DNA of 64,000 nucleotides from Acinetobacter wuhouensis (lineage in GTDB: Bacteria; Pseudomonadota; Gammaproteobacteria; Pseudomonadales; Moraxellaceae): positions 3,224,001-3,288,000 of the forward strand of contig NZ_CP031716.1 in the NCBI RefSeq assembly GCF_001696605.3. The letters are read 5' to 3'. The notes under the pieces were generated by a model. It was given only the letters and a program-made list of their open reading frames with translations, did no database searches and had not been told where the DNA came from. A program made the position numbers and the translations under genes. This document shows, in pieces, positions 52,523 through 61,416 of the stretch; the first letter of the stretch is position 1, and the number at the start of each line of letters is the position of its first letter.

Positions 52523-52933
52523 GTGGAACGTTGGTTTGAGTTTATGGGGAATCACCCCTTCTTATTTGGTATTTTAGGGGCACTGATTATTTTGTTCTTT
52601 ATTTTTGAAGGGCAACGTAGTGGTCGTAAAATTTCACCACAATCACTCGGTATTTTAGTAAAAGCTAAAAATGCGATGTTAATTGATTTGCGTGATGCTA
52701 AAGACTTCCGTGAAGGGCATGTCAGTGGTAGCCGTAATATTCCATATAGTCAAATTGCAACGCATATTGAAGAGTTAAAAGCTGCGGATCGTCCGTTGGT
52801 GTTCATCTGTAACTTGGGTCAAGTTGCAGGAAGTGCCTTACAACAAGTCGGTCATGCAGACAGCTATCGTTTAGATGGTGGTATTAGTAACTGGAAAGCC
52901 CAAGGCTTACCATTGGTTAAAGCTAAAAAATAA
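52523..52933 (+). CDS. yibN: Membrane-anchored rhodanese-like protein (YibN)
   Basis: 136 residues: one N-terminal membrane segment (about 13-31, LFGILGALIILFFIF) and a cytoplasmic rhodanese domain with LIDLRDAKDFREGHVSGSRNI. The active-site Cys is present in FICNLGQVAGSAL. It starts at GTG 52523 with TTAGGTGA upstream. It is followed 16 bp later by grxC and then secB, the conserved enterobacterial order, which is why the symbol is used. Confidence 0.88.
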   Translation: MERWFEFMGNHPFLFGILGALIILFFIFEGQRSGRKISPQSLGILVKAKNAMLIDLRDAKDFREGHVSGSRNIPYSQIATHIEELKAADRPLVFICNLGQVAGSALQQVGHADSYRLDGGISNWKAQGLPLVKAKK

Positions 52934-52949
52934 GCTATAGGAGCTCAAC

Positions 52950-53207
52950 ATGACTGCTGAAGTAAAAGTTTATTCAACAACTTTCTGCCCTTACTGTGTA
53001 CGTGCAAAGTCTTTACTTGAGCGTAAAGGTGTAACTTTTTCTGAAATCAATCTTGATCAGGAAGCACCAGAAGTTAAGCTTGAGCTCATGCAAAAAACCA
53101 AGCACCGTACCGTGCCACAAATTTTTATTAATAATGAATTTATCGGTGGTTTTGACCAGCTTTATGCTTTAGAAAAAGCAGGCAAGCTCGATGAATTACT
53201 TGCATAA
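52950..53207 (+). CDS. grxC: Glutaredoxin 3
   Basis: Small thiol-disulfide oxidoreductase, 85 residues, with CPYC at residues 13-16, the cis-Pro in HRTVPQIFI and the glutathione-binding GGFDQLYAL. AGGAG lies 7 bases before the ATG. It sits between yibN and secB. Confidence 0.95.
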   Translation: MTAEVKVYSTTFCPYCVRAKSLLERKGVTFSEINLDQEAPEVKLELMQKTKHRTVPQIFINNEFIGGFDQLYALEKAGKLDELLA

Positions 53208-53251
53208 TGAATTGTTTTACAAATCACTTCTGAGAATTTAAGGAATAAAGA

Positions 53252-53710
53252 ATGAGTGAAGAACAACAAGCTCAACCACAATTAGCTTTAGAACGTATTT
53301 ATACAAAAGATATTTCTTTTGAAGTGCCTGGGGCTCAAGTTTTTACCAAAGAATGGCAACCTGAACTCAACATCAATTTGTCTTCTGCTGCTGAAAAAAT
53401 TGATGAAACACACTTTGAAGTATCTTTAAAAGTTGTGGTTCAAGCGAATAATGCGGGTGATACTGCATTTATCGTCGATGTAACTCAATCTGGTATTTTC
53501 TTGATTGATGGTATCGAAGAAGACCGTCTTCCTTATATCTTAGGCGCTTACTGCCCGAATATTTTGTTCCCATTCTTACGTGAAGCGGTGAATGATCTTG
53601 TGACTAAAGGCAGCTTCCCACAATTACTTCTTACTCCAATCAACTTTGATGCCGAGTTCGAAGCAAATATGGAACGTGCTCAAGCCGCTGCTGCTGAAGG
53701 TCAAGCTTAA
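53252..53710 (+). CDS. secB: Protein-export chaperone SecB
   Basis: Tetrameric chaperone that keeps preproteins unfolded and hands them to SecA. 152 residues with [19 protein letters not shown], the hydrophobic groove strand [11 protein letters not shown], and [42 protein letters not shown] lies before the ATG. It is the last gene of the yibN-grxC-secB group. Confidence 0.96.
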   Translation: MSEEQQAQPQLALERIYTKDISFEVPGAQVFTKEWQPELNINLSSAAEKIDETHFEVSLKVVVQANNAGDTAFIVDVTQSGIFLIDGIEEDRLPYILGAYCPNILFPFLREAVNDLVTKGSFPQLLLTPINFDAEFEANMERAQAAAAEGQA

Positions 53711-53734
53711 TTCTATTGGATTAAGTTTTGATTC

Positions 53735-53760
53735 AAAAGACCGCTTTATGCGGTCTTTTT
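53735..53760. terminator. Bidirectional terminator, secB / alkB-like
   Basis: AAAAGACCGC-TTTAT-GCGGTCTTTTT. It follows secB and overlaps the last codons and stop of the convergent alkB-like gene, so the hairpin is partly coding for that gene. Confidence 0.87.
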
Positions 53761-54408
53761 TTGCTTTGAAATAATTGTTCTAAACGTCAGATTAATCCGT
53801 GATGTCTTCACTTTCTTCGTCGGTGGTAAACGGTGTAACCAAAAGCTTTGGGTACAATCTTTCATGACCAATAAACTGCCATGTTCCAATAAAACTTCAA
53901 CTTTTTCTTGCGTATTCTTATGCTTAAATAAAAATCTTCGTTCCGTACCAAAACTCAACGAAGCGATCGCTCCATTCTTTTTTAAATCTGTTTCACCATC
54001 ACTGTGCCATGCCATCCCTTCTTCACCAGAATGATAAAGATTCAATAAACAAGAATTGAACGTTTCCCCTGTGTTAACTTCAATCAACTGCTTTAATGCC
54101 AATAACTCACTCGTCCATGGCAATGCATGTTTTTCCGTTCCAGAATAACGATAAGAAAAATCCTGTTCTCCATACCAAGCCACTTTCCGCTTCGTTACAA
54201 TCATTTTTCCAAAAATAACTGCACGATCATGTTGCCACTCTATAGTTTGCAATAACTGATTGAAATAATGGTTTGCAGTTTCATGATCTAATATTTTGCC
54301 AAAATAATTCACTGTTCCATCTTGAGACAATAAATTTTTATTGATACGCATTTCAGTGTTTTCTAAATCAAAGCCGATCTGCTCTGAAATTCTTTTAGAC
54401 TGGCTCAT
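53746..54408 (-). CDS. AlkB-like Fe(II)/2-oxoglutarate-dependent dioxygenase
   Basis: Repairs alkylated bases such as 1-methyladenine and 3-methylcytosine by oxidative demethylation. 220 residues. Iron ligands are in WHSDGETDL (His and Asp) and LEHGSLLVMKDCTQSFWLHRLP (His), with the 2-oxoglutarate Arg in TSRINLTFR. It overlaps the end of the ada-like gene by 14 bp, so both are likely made from one mRNA as an alkylation-repair unit. It is closest in style to ALKBH2/AlkB-like proteins and not to E. coli AlkB. Confidence 0.88.
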   Translation of the reverse strand: MSQSKRISEQIGFDLENTEMRINKNLLSQDGTVNYFGKILDHETANHYFNQLLQTIEWQHDRAVIFGKMIVTKRKVAWYGEQDFSYRYSGTEKHALPWTSELLALKQLIEVNTGETFNSCLLNLYHSGEEGMAWHSDGETDLKKNGAIASLSFGTERRFLFKHKNTQEKVEVLLEHGSLLVMKDCTQSFWLHRLPPTKKVKTSRINLTFRTIISKQKKTA

Positions 54409-55237
54409 GACTGTGCCCTGCTTCCCAACCGATCATTGCTGTTTTTCGAACTTTTCCCCAATGATATTCACCTAGCACACCCGTTGCTTGAATCACACGA
54501 TGGCAAGGAATTAAAAAAGCCACAGGATTTGAACCAATGGCTGTACCCACTGCGCGAGAGGCTTTTGGGGCAACTATCTGTTTGGCAATTTCCCCATAAG
54601 ATGACAACTGCCCCATTGGAATTTTCAGTAAGCATTCCCAAACTTTAAGCTGAAAATCTGTGCCTTTCAGGTGTAATTTAATTTGTGGTAAATCTACATT
54701 CTCCAATGAAAATATGGAGAGCGCATTTTCTTGTAACTCATCTGATTGCCAAATAAATTGAGCTTTTGGAAATTGTTCAACTAATTCATTTAATGCCTCT
54801 ATATCAGCTTCAATAAAAGACATTTTACAAATGCCTGTTGAGGTTGAAGCAATTAAAACTCTGCCAAATCGAGTATCTGTACACTGATAATTAATTTTAA
54901 GATTTTCCCCACCATTTTTATATTCAGTAGGCGTCATGCCTTCAATTTGTACAAATAATTCATGTAAGCGACTGGTACTGGATAGCCCAGTTTCAAAGGT
55001 CGCATCAAATACACTACGATCTTGTTTTAGAATATTTTTAGCATGCGTCAAACTGATATATTGCAAAAATTTCTTCGGGCTAGTTCCCGCCCATTCCGTG
55101 AATAAGCGTTGAAAATGCGCGGGACTTAAATGCAAATGCTCGGCAACCTCATCTAAATTCGGCTGATCTTTAAAATTGTTTTGAATATATTCAATGGCTT
55201 TAGTAATACGTTCAAACTGAATCTGTGCTTGCATCAT
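54395..55237 (-). CDS. AraC-type / O6-alkylguanine-DNA methyltransferase fusion (Ada-like)
   Basis: 280 residues. Residues about 1-105 are an AraC-family double HTH (LDEVAEHLHLSPAHFQRLFTEW and TSRLHELFVQIEGMTPTEY). Residues about 195-280 are the methyltransferase with the acceptor Cys in IPCHRVIQATG. Compared with E. coli Ada it lacks the N-terminal zinc domain with the phosphotriester-accepting Cys, so it cannot be switched on in the classical way. It precedes the alkB-like gene with overlap. It may repair DNA and control this pair, though how it senses damage is open. Confidence 0.88.
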   Translation of the reverse strand: MMQAQIQFERITKAIEYIQNNFKDQPNLDEVAEHLHLSPAHFQRLFTEWAGTSPKKFLQYISLTHAKNILKQDRSVFDATFETGLSSTSRLHELFVQIEGMTPTEYKNGGENLKINYQCTDTRFGRVLIASTSTGICKMSFIEADIEALNELVEQFPKAQFIWQSDELQENALSIFSLENVDLPQIKLHLKGTDFQLKVWECLLKIPMGQLSSYGEIAKQIVAPKASRAVGTAIGSNPVAFLIPCHRVIQATGVLGEYHWGKVRKTAMIGWEAGHSHEPV

Positions 55238-55337
55238 ATTTCCCTCATCTTCTTGTTTTAACTTAGCAGTAACATCGAAAAGAAAAAATCCGAATCATGT
55301 GCAGTTTGAATATTTTTATGTTTTAGCCTTAAAAAAT

Positions 55338-55368
55338 AAAAACCGCTAGTAATCCAACTAGCGGTTTT
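55338..55368. terminator. Terminator downstream of the cytochrome b562 gene
   Basis: AAAACCGCTAGT-AATCC-AACTAGCGGTTTTT, with A- and T-runs on both sides; on the minus strand it follows the stop codon by 30 bp. Confidence 0.85.
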
Positions 55369-55398
55369 TGAATTATCACAGGCAAGAATTGATATCAA

Positions 55399-55773
55399 TT
55401 AATGATAAATTTTATGCCCTTGATCACGAATCTCTGCAATTTTCTTGCCTTCCATTTTGGCATGATCTAAATGCCCTGCTTTTACCACAGCCTGTGTTTT
55501 GTCAATTTGAGCAATCAATTGATCATATAACTGTGTTGAAGTTGGTGCTTTGGCATCACCCCGACCTTTCAACTTCACTTTTTTTGCATCCGTTGCAGCA
55601 GCACGCATATTATCGAGTGCTTTATTGGCTTCTGCAGCATTATTGGTTTGGTTAAACGCTTTATAATTTTTTCCAAGCGTTTTCATATTGTCTTCTAAAC
55701 TTGCAGCAAAACTCATTGAACTGATTGCAACAGTTGAAACAAGCATCATCGTGGCTAACGCTTTTTTGATCAT
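55399..55773 (-). CDS. Cytochrome b562 family protein
   Basis: 124-residue periplasmic four-helix-bundle protein with a signal peptide (cleavage near SFAA). Both axial haem ligands of cytochrome b562 can be placed: the Met in SLEDNMKTLGKNYKAF and the His in IAEIRDQGHKIYH. There is no CxxCH, so haem would be non-covalent. E. coli CybC is the nearest relative; its physiological partner is not known. It is monocistronic. Confidence 0.82.
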   Translation of the reverse strand: MIKKALATMMLVSTVAISSMSFAASLEDNMKTLGKNYKAFNQTNNAAEANKALDNMRAAATDAKKVKLKGRGDAKAPTSTQLYDQLIAQIDKTQAVVKAGHLDHAKMEGKKIAEIRDQGHKIYH

Positions 55774-55860
55774 TTTGATCTTCCTTAAAACTTTGGCTAT
55801 TTGAATGATTATCCATTTTTAAGATTAAACATAATTTAAAAGTTCAAAAAACACCAATAA

Positions 55861-55887
55861 AAAATGCAACGGATTCGTTGCATTTTT
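55861..55887 (-). terminator. Terminator downstream of coaBC
   Basis: AAAATGCAAC-GGATTC-GTTGCATTTTT, with a T-run on the minus strand, 18 bp after the coaBC stop codon. Confidence 0.86.
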
Positions 55888-55904
55888 ATATCTAAAATTC
55901 AGTA

Positions 55905-57176
55905 CTAAACAGGCTCTATTTCATTGTGCAAAGCATCATGAATCGCTTCCACCAATTGCTGTGCGATTTCTTGCTTAGAGGCTTTTTCAAGATCACGTTT
56001 TTCCATTTGATACTGCTCTGCGAAGAACACAATCATGGCATTTTCATCAGAAGCAAATCCAATGTCTGCACGGGACACATCATTACACGCAATCATATCC
56101 AGTTTTTTCGCAACTAATTTCCCAGCTGCGTATTCTTCTACGTTACGTGTTTCTGCTGCAAACCCCACCATAAATGGGCGCTTTTCTTGCTTGGCAATGG
56201 TTGCGACAATATCAGGGTTTTTAATCAAAGAAACATTCAGCTCATCGCCTGCTTTCTTGATTTTATGTTCAGCCACTTCTGCCACACGATAATCAGCCAC
56301 CGCTGCTGTTGCGATAAATACATCACAACCTTCTTCGAGTTGATGCAAACTTTCATCTAACATTTTAATAGCAGAAGAAACATTAATTCGTTTAACACCA
56401 TTTGGGGTATCTAGGCTCACTGGACCTGCCAATAGAGTCACTTTTGCCCCTGCGCTATAACATGCTGCGGCAATCGCAAAGCCCATTTTCCCAGTACTGT
56501 GGTTAGAAATATAACGTACAGGGTCAATTGCTTCTCGTGTAGGTCCAGCGGTAATCACCACACGCTTGCCTGCCAATAAACCAAACTTTTCAGCAATCGC
56601 ACGTTGCGCTTGATGGAAATAATCTTTGACTTGTTCTGCCAAATCTTCAGGTTCAGGCATACGTCCCAAACCAACATCACCACATGCTTGTGAACCTGAT
56701 TCAGGCAAGATCACATGCACACCATCTTCAACCAAAGTATTTAAATTGCGCTGAGTTGGTTTTGCCGCCCACATTTGTTGATTCATTGCTGGTGCAACCC
56801 AGACAGGTGCTTTGGTGGCTAAGTATATGGTGCTGAGTAAATCATCCGCCAAACCTGCGGCAAACTTGGCAATCGTGTCACAACTTGCAGGCGCAACCAG
56901 AATCAAATCCGCCCATCGTGCTAACTCAATATGCCCCATACCTGCTTCCGCTTCTGGGTCTAATAATTCAGTATGCACAGGATTGCCAGATAAGGCTTGA
57001 AAGGTTAATGGCGTAATAAATGCTTGAGCGCCTTTGGTCATGACCACGCGTACGTTAAAGCCATAATCCTTTAAACGGCGTACTAGAATGGCACTTTTAT
57101 AGGCAGCGATACCACCAGTAACAGCGAGAATAATGTTTTTATTAGAAAATACACTGAGATCGAAACTCACGATCAA
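55905..57176 (-). CDS. coaBC: Bifunctional phosphopantothenoylcysteine decarboxylase / phosphopantothenate-cysteine ligase
   Basis: Two consecutive steps of CoA synthesis. The N-terminal FMN-binding CoaC part has the catalytic His in GMGHIELARWAD and PAMNQQMWAAKPTQ. The C-terminal CoaB part has VVITAGPTREAIDPVRYISNHSTGKMG, AAVADYRV, and the conserved Lys pair and Asn in AKKLDMIACND. 423 residues, with about 10 extra at the N-terminus. It is divergent from radC, the standard arrangement. Confidence 0.95.
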   Translation of the reverse strand: MIVSFDLSVFSNKNIILAVTGGIAAYKSAILVRRLKDYGFNVRVVMTKGAQAFITPLTFQALSGNPVHTELLDPEAEAGMGHIELARWADLILVAPASCDTIAKFAAGLADDLLSTIYLATKAPVWVAPAMNQQMWAAKPTQRNLNTLVEDGVHVILPESGSQACGDVGLGRMPEPEDLAEQVKDYFHQAQRAIAEKFGLLAGKRVVITAGPTREAIDPVRYISNHSTGKMGFAIAAACYSAGAKVTLLAGPVSLDTPNGVKRINVSSAIKMLDESLHQLEEGCDVFIATAAVADYRVAEVAEHKIKKAGDELNVSLIKNPDIVATIAKQEKRPFMVGFAAETRNVEEYAAGKLVAKKLDMIACNDVSRADIGFASDENAMIVFFAEQYQMEKRDLEKASKQEIAQQLVEAIHDALHNEIEPV

Positions 57177-57284
57177 GTCACCTTTCTGTTGCAGTGGCGC
57201 TCACAATAGCATTAAATAGAGCATCTCCCAAGCAGTTCAGAGGAGAAATATGAAAAGTAAAATAATTTTAAAATGTGAACAATA

Positions 57285-58031
57285 ATGAATAATTCCACAA
57301 CATCCTTGCCTCATCAGTCCATTAAACAATGGCCAGAACAAGAACGCCCGAGAGAACGCTTACTCTTACAAGGTGCGCACAGTTTATCCGACGCAGAACT
57401 ATTGGCTATTTTTCTACGCTCAGGCTCTAAGCAACACTCTGCGGTGGAGTTGTCACGTTTATTGATCCAACACTTTGGCAATTTAAATGCAGTCTTTGAT
57501 TCATCTTTAGAAGATTTAAGACAATTTCATGGCATTGGAGATACCAAATATTCACAACTCATGGCAGTGAAAGAACTTGGTCGACGTTATCTAAAACATC
57601 AGTTAGATCAAGGTTTAGATCTCAGCCGTTCTGATTTAATTCGTGATTATTTACGTTATGAATTGCTCGGTGAAGCACAAGAAGTTTTTGCTGTACTTTG
57701 CTTAGACAGTCAGTTACGCAAAATCAGTTTTAAGAAATTATTTTTTGGTTCCATCAATTATTGCAATATTTCCATTAACCAATTATTGCGTTATGCCATT
57801 CAAAATCATGCCACCTTTATTGTGATCGCACATAATCACCCTAAAGGTTTTGCCAAACCTTCACGTGAAGATTACGATTTAACTCAACAAATTTTGACTG
57901 CATGTCAACTGCTTGAAATAGAATTATTGGATCATATTATTATTGCTTCTGAGCAAAGTTATTCGTTTGCTGAACATGCGCTTATCAAATCTAAGGCTTT
58001 CCCTGCGAATACTGTTGACAAGTGCCCATGA
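57285..58031 (+). CDS. radC: RadC family JAB-domain protein
   Basis: 248 residues: N-terminal HhH-like region (RERLLLQGAHSLSDAELLAIFLRSGS) and a C-terminal JAB/MPN domain with the metal motif HNHPKGFAKPSREDYDLTQQI. The family was once tied to recombinational repair, but this is not supported in E. coli. Natural-transformation or DNA-processing roles are possible. It lies divergent from coaBC. Confidence 0.9.
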   Translation: MNNSTTSLPHQSIKQWPEQERPRERLLLQGAHSLSDAELLAIFLRSGSKQHSAVELSRLLIQHFGNLNAVFDSSLEDLRQFHGIGDTKYSQLMAVKELGRRYLKHQLDQGLDLSRSDLIRDYLRYELLGEAQEVFAVLCLDSQLRKISFKKLFFGSINYCNISINQLLRYAIQNHATFIVIAHNHPKGFAKPSREDYDLTQQILTACQLLEIELLDHIIIASEQSYSFAEHALIKSKAFPANTVDKCP

Positions 58032-58070
58032 AGCAGTGAAGATCACTTAAAAAATATAGATACAAATGCA

Positions 58071-58982
58071 ATGATTGTTCGTGAACAAAACGACACCCTA
58101 AAACTGTTATTTTCTTGGCGTGGAACGATTTTACCCAAGGTTTTACCCCCGCTCGGCTTTGTGATGCTGATTTCAGCAATTGTCGGTGGTATTGAATATA
58201 CTGACATTTACCGTTTTCCGGAACTTCCACTTGTCGGCTTCACCCTGATCGGTGTAGTGCTGTCGATCTTTTTGGGTTTTAAAAATACCGCCTGTTATGA
58301 CCGTTGGTGGGAGGCTCGTAAGCTCTGGGGCATGCTCATTGCCAATGCACGACACTTTGACCGTGACTGTCGTATCTTTCCGCAAGGTCGTCGTGAGCGA
58401 ATCATTCAACATGTCATTGTCTATGCCAATGTGTTACGTGATCGCTTAAGACATCAAACCATGAATCCTGATGCGCTTGTACAAACCAGTGGCATGAGCC
58501 AACAGGCTTTAACACAGCTGTACCAACAGAATAATGCACCACAATACACGCTCAGTTTGATTCAATGGGAACTGATGCAAGCACTGAAAGAAGGTGAAAT
58601 TTCCGATATTATTTATACGCAGTTAAATGAGCATGTCAATGAACTCAGCCTTGTTCAAACGGGTTGTGATCGTATTGCAACAACGCCACTGCCTTTTGCG
58701 TATTCAGTATTACTCAACCGTACAGTGTATTTCTTCTGCTTTATGTTGCCATTTAGCTTAGGTTCTTTATTGGGTTTAGCGACACCACTTTTAGTCGGAA
58801 TTTTGGCTTATACTTTTTTAGGTTTAGATGCACTGAGTTCAGAAATCGAAGAACCTTTTGGCACACAAAGTAATGACTTACCGCTTGATTCGATGGTACG
58901 TATGATTGAAATTGAATTGCTAGGAACGCTCGGAAAACCAACCCCGCCACCAATTCAAGCACATGATAATAATTTGTTGTAG
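58071..58982 (+). CDS. Bestrophin family ion channel (YneE-like)
   Basis: 303-residue membrane protein. Two hydrophobic helices near residues 22-65 precede the family signature of GFKNTACYDRWWEARKLWG. Two more helices follow in the C-terminal half (VYFFCFMLPFSLGSLLGL, then LLVGILAYTFLGLDALSSEIEEPFG), where the acidic bestrophin signature ends. Bacterial members form anion or cation channels as pentamers; the physiological ion here is unknown. It is 39 bp after radC and may be co-transcribed. Confidence 0.88.
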   Translation: MIVREQNDTLKLLFSWRGTILPKVLPPLGFVMLISAIVGGIEYTDIYRFPELPLVGFTLIGVVLSIFLGFKNTACYDRWWEARKLWGMLIANARHFDRDCRIFPQGRRERIIQHVIVYANVLRDRLRHQTMNPDALVQTSGMSQQALTQLYQQNNAPQYTLSLIQWELMQALKEGEISDIIYTQLNEHVNELSLVQTGCDRIATTPLPFAYSVLLNRTVYFFCFMLPFSLGSLLGLATPLLVGILAYTFLGLDALSSEIEEPFGTQSNDLPLDSMVRMIEIELLGTLGKPTPPPIQAHDNNLL

Positions 58983-59018
58983 TCAAACCATTATCTGAGT
59001 CTGCAATAAGGAATCATT

Positions 59019-59306
59019 GTGAAATATGTTGTGATTTTTAAAGCCAAAGTAAAACAGCTAGATCCTGAATATTTTCAAACAGCGCAACGTTTACGTGATA
59101 AAGCCTTAAGCCAATTTAATTGTAAACAGTTTGAATCTATCGCTGAAAATGGTTTTGAAATCGCACTGTCTTATTGGGACTCACTTGAAGATATTCAGGC
59201 TTGGCATAAAGATGCAGAACACCAAGCAGCACAAGGCATCGGTAAAGAAAAATGGTATGAAAGTTTTAGTGTTGAAATCTGTGAAGTTTTAAGACGTTAT
59301 CCTTAA
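59019..59306 (+). CDS. Antibiotic biosynthesis monooxygenase (ABM) family protein
   Basis: 95-residue ferredoxin-like alpha/beta protein: VVIFKAKVKQLDPEYFQTAQRL, then GFEIALSYWDSLEDIQAWHKDAEHQAAQ, where the Trp-Asp-Ser and His-rich segment is characteristic. Members include YgiN-type quinol monooxygenases and haem-degrading enzymes, but many have no known substrate. It follows the bestrophin by 36 bp with AAGGAA before a GTG start. The end is convergent with the TonB-like gene. Confidence 0.8.
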   Translation: MKYVVIFKAKVKQLDPEYFQTAQRLRDKALSQFNCKQFESIAENGFEIALSYWDSLEDIQAWHKDAEHQAAQGIGKEKWYESFSVEICEVLRRYP

Positions 59307-59321
59307 TAATTGACTCAATTA

Positions 59322-59351
59322 GATTGATGAATGAATCATTATTCATCAATC
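59322..59351. terminator. Hairpin at the convergent ABM / TonB-like gene ends
   Basis: GATTGATGAAT-8 bases-ATTCATCAATC, an 11-bp perfect inverted repeat between the two converging stop codons, overlapping the TonB-like stop. It lacks a T-run, so termination is less certain than stem formation. Confidence 0.5.
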
Positions 59352-60231
59352 AACGCACTTCAAACTCAGCTTCCGCAGGATCAAAGCGCCAAGTTCGAAT
59401 AATACGAAGTTCTGAAATATCCTTCATTTTCGCATCAAAGCGCCCAAACGGCGCACCCTTACGGACTGAGTTCTTGGCTGCTTCATCCAAGATTGAATGC
59501 CCTGAGCTTTCTACCAGACGGATTGCTCGTATTCCACCTTCATTATTTAAAATCACCATCAAACGAACCTCACCAGAAAGGCGTTGTTGCTTCGCAAGAT
59601 CAGGATAATAACGGTTGCCATACATTTCGACTTTTTCACGAAACTTATCTAAATAACCAGCTGAAGCATCTTGTTTGGCTTGTATACCATCGAGGGTTTT
59701 AATTTTCTGTTGCTTACTAAAATTTTGTTGTTTCTGTAAATATTGCGCCTCTAAGCTTGCCACCATTGCAGCCTTAGCTTGCATTTGGCTTTGCAACTCT
59801 TCCATGGCTTTTTTACGATCATTTTGTTCGGCTTGTTTCTGCCAACTTAAAACCGTCATCAATACTTTTTCTTCAAAGTTTAATTCACGCTTTTGTTGCA
59901 TTTGTTCCAAAGCTTGCAACTGCTGATCCCCAGCACTTTGATCTTCTGCTTGAGCAGGCATATCGCTCGACATACGATGCTCTTTACGGAATGTACCTGA
60001 ACCCTGCTGATCTTCTTGAGCGAGAAAGTCCGCATCTTTGACTTTGTCTTCACTTGGTCGAATTGAGATCGCGATTTCTTTGGTCGCAGCATCATTTTGT
60101 TGAGGCATGCCAAATTGGATCGATAAAAAAAGCAGATGCGTAATGACTGCAACTGAGACGGCACCGATAAATAATGGATCTTGCCACCAATAGTCTGAAT
60201 GCTTGGTATCTGCATATAATTTTTTTATCAT
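59350..60231 (-). CDS. TonB-like energy transducer protein
   Basis: 293 residues: cytoplasmic start MIKKLYADTKHSDYWWQDP, one membrane anchor (about 20-42, IGAVSVAVITHLLFLSIQF), a long Gln/Lys/Glu-rich linker with coiled-coil character, and the TonB C-terminal domain ending in VEMYGNRYYPDLA through IIRTWRFDPAEAEFEV. TonB proteins transmit the ExbBD-generated force to outer-membrane receptors. No exbB or exbD is adjacent. The ATG at 60231 removes an N-terminal extension that runs into poor sequence. Confidence 0.85.
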   Translation of the reverse strand: MIKKLYADTKHSDYWWQDPLFIGAVSVAVITHLLFLSIQFGMPQQNDAATKEIAISIRPSEDKVKDADFLAQEDQQGSGTFRKEHRMSSDMPAQAEDQSAGDQQLQALEQMQQKRELNFEEKVLMTVLSWQKQAEQNDRKKAMEELQSQMQAKAAMVASLEAQYLQKQQNFSKQQKIKTLDGIQAKQDASAGYLDKFREKVEMYGNRYYPDLAKQQRLSGEVRLMVILNNEGGIRAIRLVESSGHSILDEAAKNSVRKGAPFGRFDAKMKDISELRIIRTWRFDPAEAEFEVR

Positions 60232-60460
60232 GACATTTATCCGACAAAATTCCCCAACCGCCAAATTTAAAACGCATTAAAATAAGCTTAATCTGACATT
60301 ATTCAGCAACTTTGCGACTGAATGAGTGTAAATAACGACGTAATTTTAAAACACTAAAAATGGTGCAATGTTTTTTGTTAAACTGCAATCCTTAGACTTA
60401 ATTTTTTTAATGATCGACAAGTTTATCACCTTAAAATGTTGATGATTTGGGACAATACTT

Positions 60461-61150
60461 ATGCCGACGCTGCTTTCTAACATTGCTAAACGTATTCGAC
60501 AAGTATACCAAAAAGCCGAAGGTTTTATAGAAGAAGAACGCGAGTTTCCAGTTTCTCAAGTATTTTTAAATGCAACCTTTCAGCGCTATGTCACAGACAA
60601 CGTAAAAATTTTAGAAGACTTACACGCTGACCTACATGATGATTGGTTAAGACTTTATGCGACACTGAATGTAAAAGGCATGCATCTGGTACTTTCTGTA
60701 GATCTAAAATTGATTCAAATGGAACTCAATAAAGATATGCAACTGATCGTATTTGAACAAATCAGTAATACCCAAGTGATTGAAGCCCAATATCCAAGCT
60801 GGCTCTATAAAATTGGGGTTAAATCGGCGCTATTTTTCTATCAGAAAATATTAAAAAAAGATCCACTCGGTATGATCTTAGAGAAATTTGAAGTCGTCAC
60901 AGTTAAAGATGAATTACTTCATTTAGACCTGAATCGCTGGTTAGGCAAAAACCGCTCTATCATCGATGCCTTAAATAAAGTTCATGTCAATCATGCTGAG
61001 TTACGAGAAGCTGAATTGGTGGTGATTGGCAATGTCAATCTCACTGCGCTCTTTAGTAAATTCCGTGAAGATCGTTTTGATGATTGGGAAGATGATGACG
61101 ACTATATCGATAGCGAAGTCACACCGATCAAACAAAAGAATGATGATTAA
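60461..61150 (+). CDS. Conserved protein of unknown function
   Basis: 229 residues without signal peptide or membrane segment. Visible features: a Lys/Glu-rich N-terminus, a [14 protein letters not shown] mix in the middle (for example NVKGMHLVLSVDLKLIQMELNKDM), and a very acidic end (DDWEDDDDYIDSE). I do not recognise a family or motif. It is divergent from the tonB-like gene and followed by a copy of the dispersed repeat. The start is the ATG at 60461, though no strong ribosome-binding site was seen. Confidence 0.65.
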   Translation: MPTLLSNIAKRIRQVYQKAEGFIEEEREFPVSQVFLNATFQRYVTDNVKILEDLHADLHDDWLRLYATLNVKGMHLVLSVDLKLIQMELNKDMQLIVFEQISNTQVIEAQYPSWLYKIGVKSALFFYQKILKKDPLGMILEKFEVVTVKDELLHLDLNRWLGKNRSIIDALNKVHVNHAELREAELVVIGNVNLTALFSKFREDRFDDWEDDDDYIDSEVTPIKQKNDD

Positions 61151-61152
61151 CT

Positions 61153-61416
61153 GATGTTACGCAGTAACATCAAAATCACAAATTGCATCTCGATAAAAAA
61201 TAGATACGCGATAACGTCATCCGCAACGTGTTTGAGGCAGGACTACATCTGTAAGTTAACGTTTCTGCGATATATCAATCAAAAGATGGTAGTTGACGAG
61301 TTTTGCGGTGAGGAGCAACGCTCCGCAAGTTGGTTTTGCTTACTTTTCCCGAAAGAAAAGTAAGTCCAGCGGAAGGCCAATCCCTAAATCAAAACTTTTG
61401 ATGTAAGACTCCGCTG
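61153..61416 (+). repeat. Dispersed structured intergenic repeat, copy 2
   Basis: About 260 bp, matching copy 1 at 6608-6920 in the GATGTTAC-GTAACATC dyad, the GATACGCGATAACG-to-GGACTAC block, the GTTGACGAGTTTTGCGGTGAG block and the ATGTAAGACTCCGC end. The variable hairpins differ: here GGAGC-AAC-GCTCC and TTACTTTTC-CCG-AAAGAAAAGTAA. The latter is a good stem and may be the RNA's central hairpin. It is non-coding. Confidence 0.78.
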
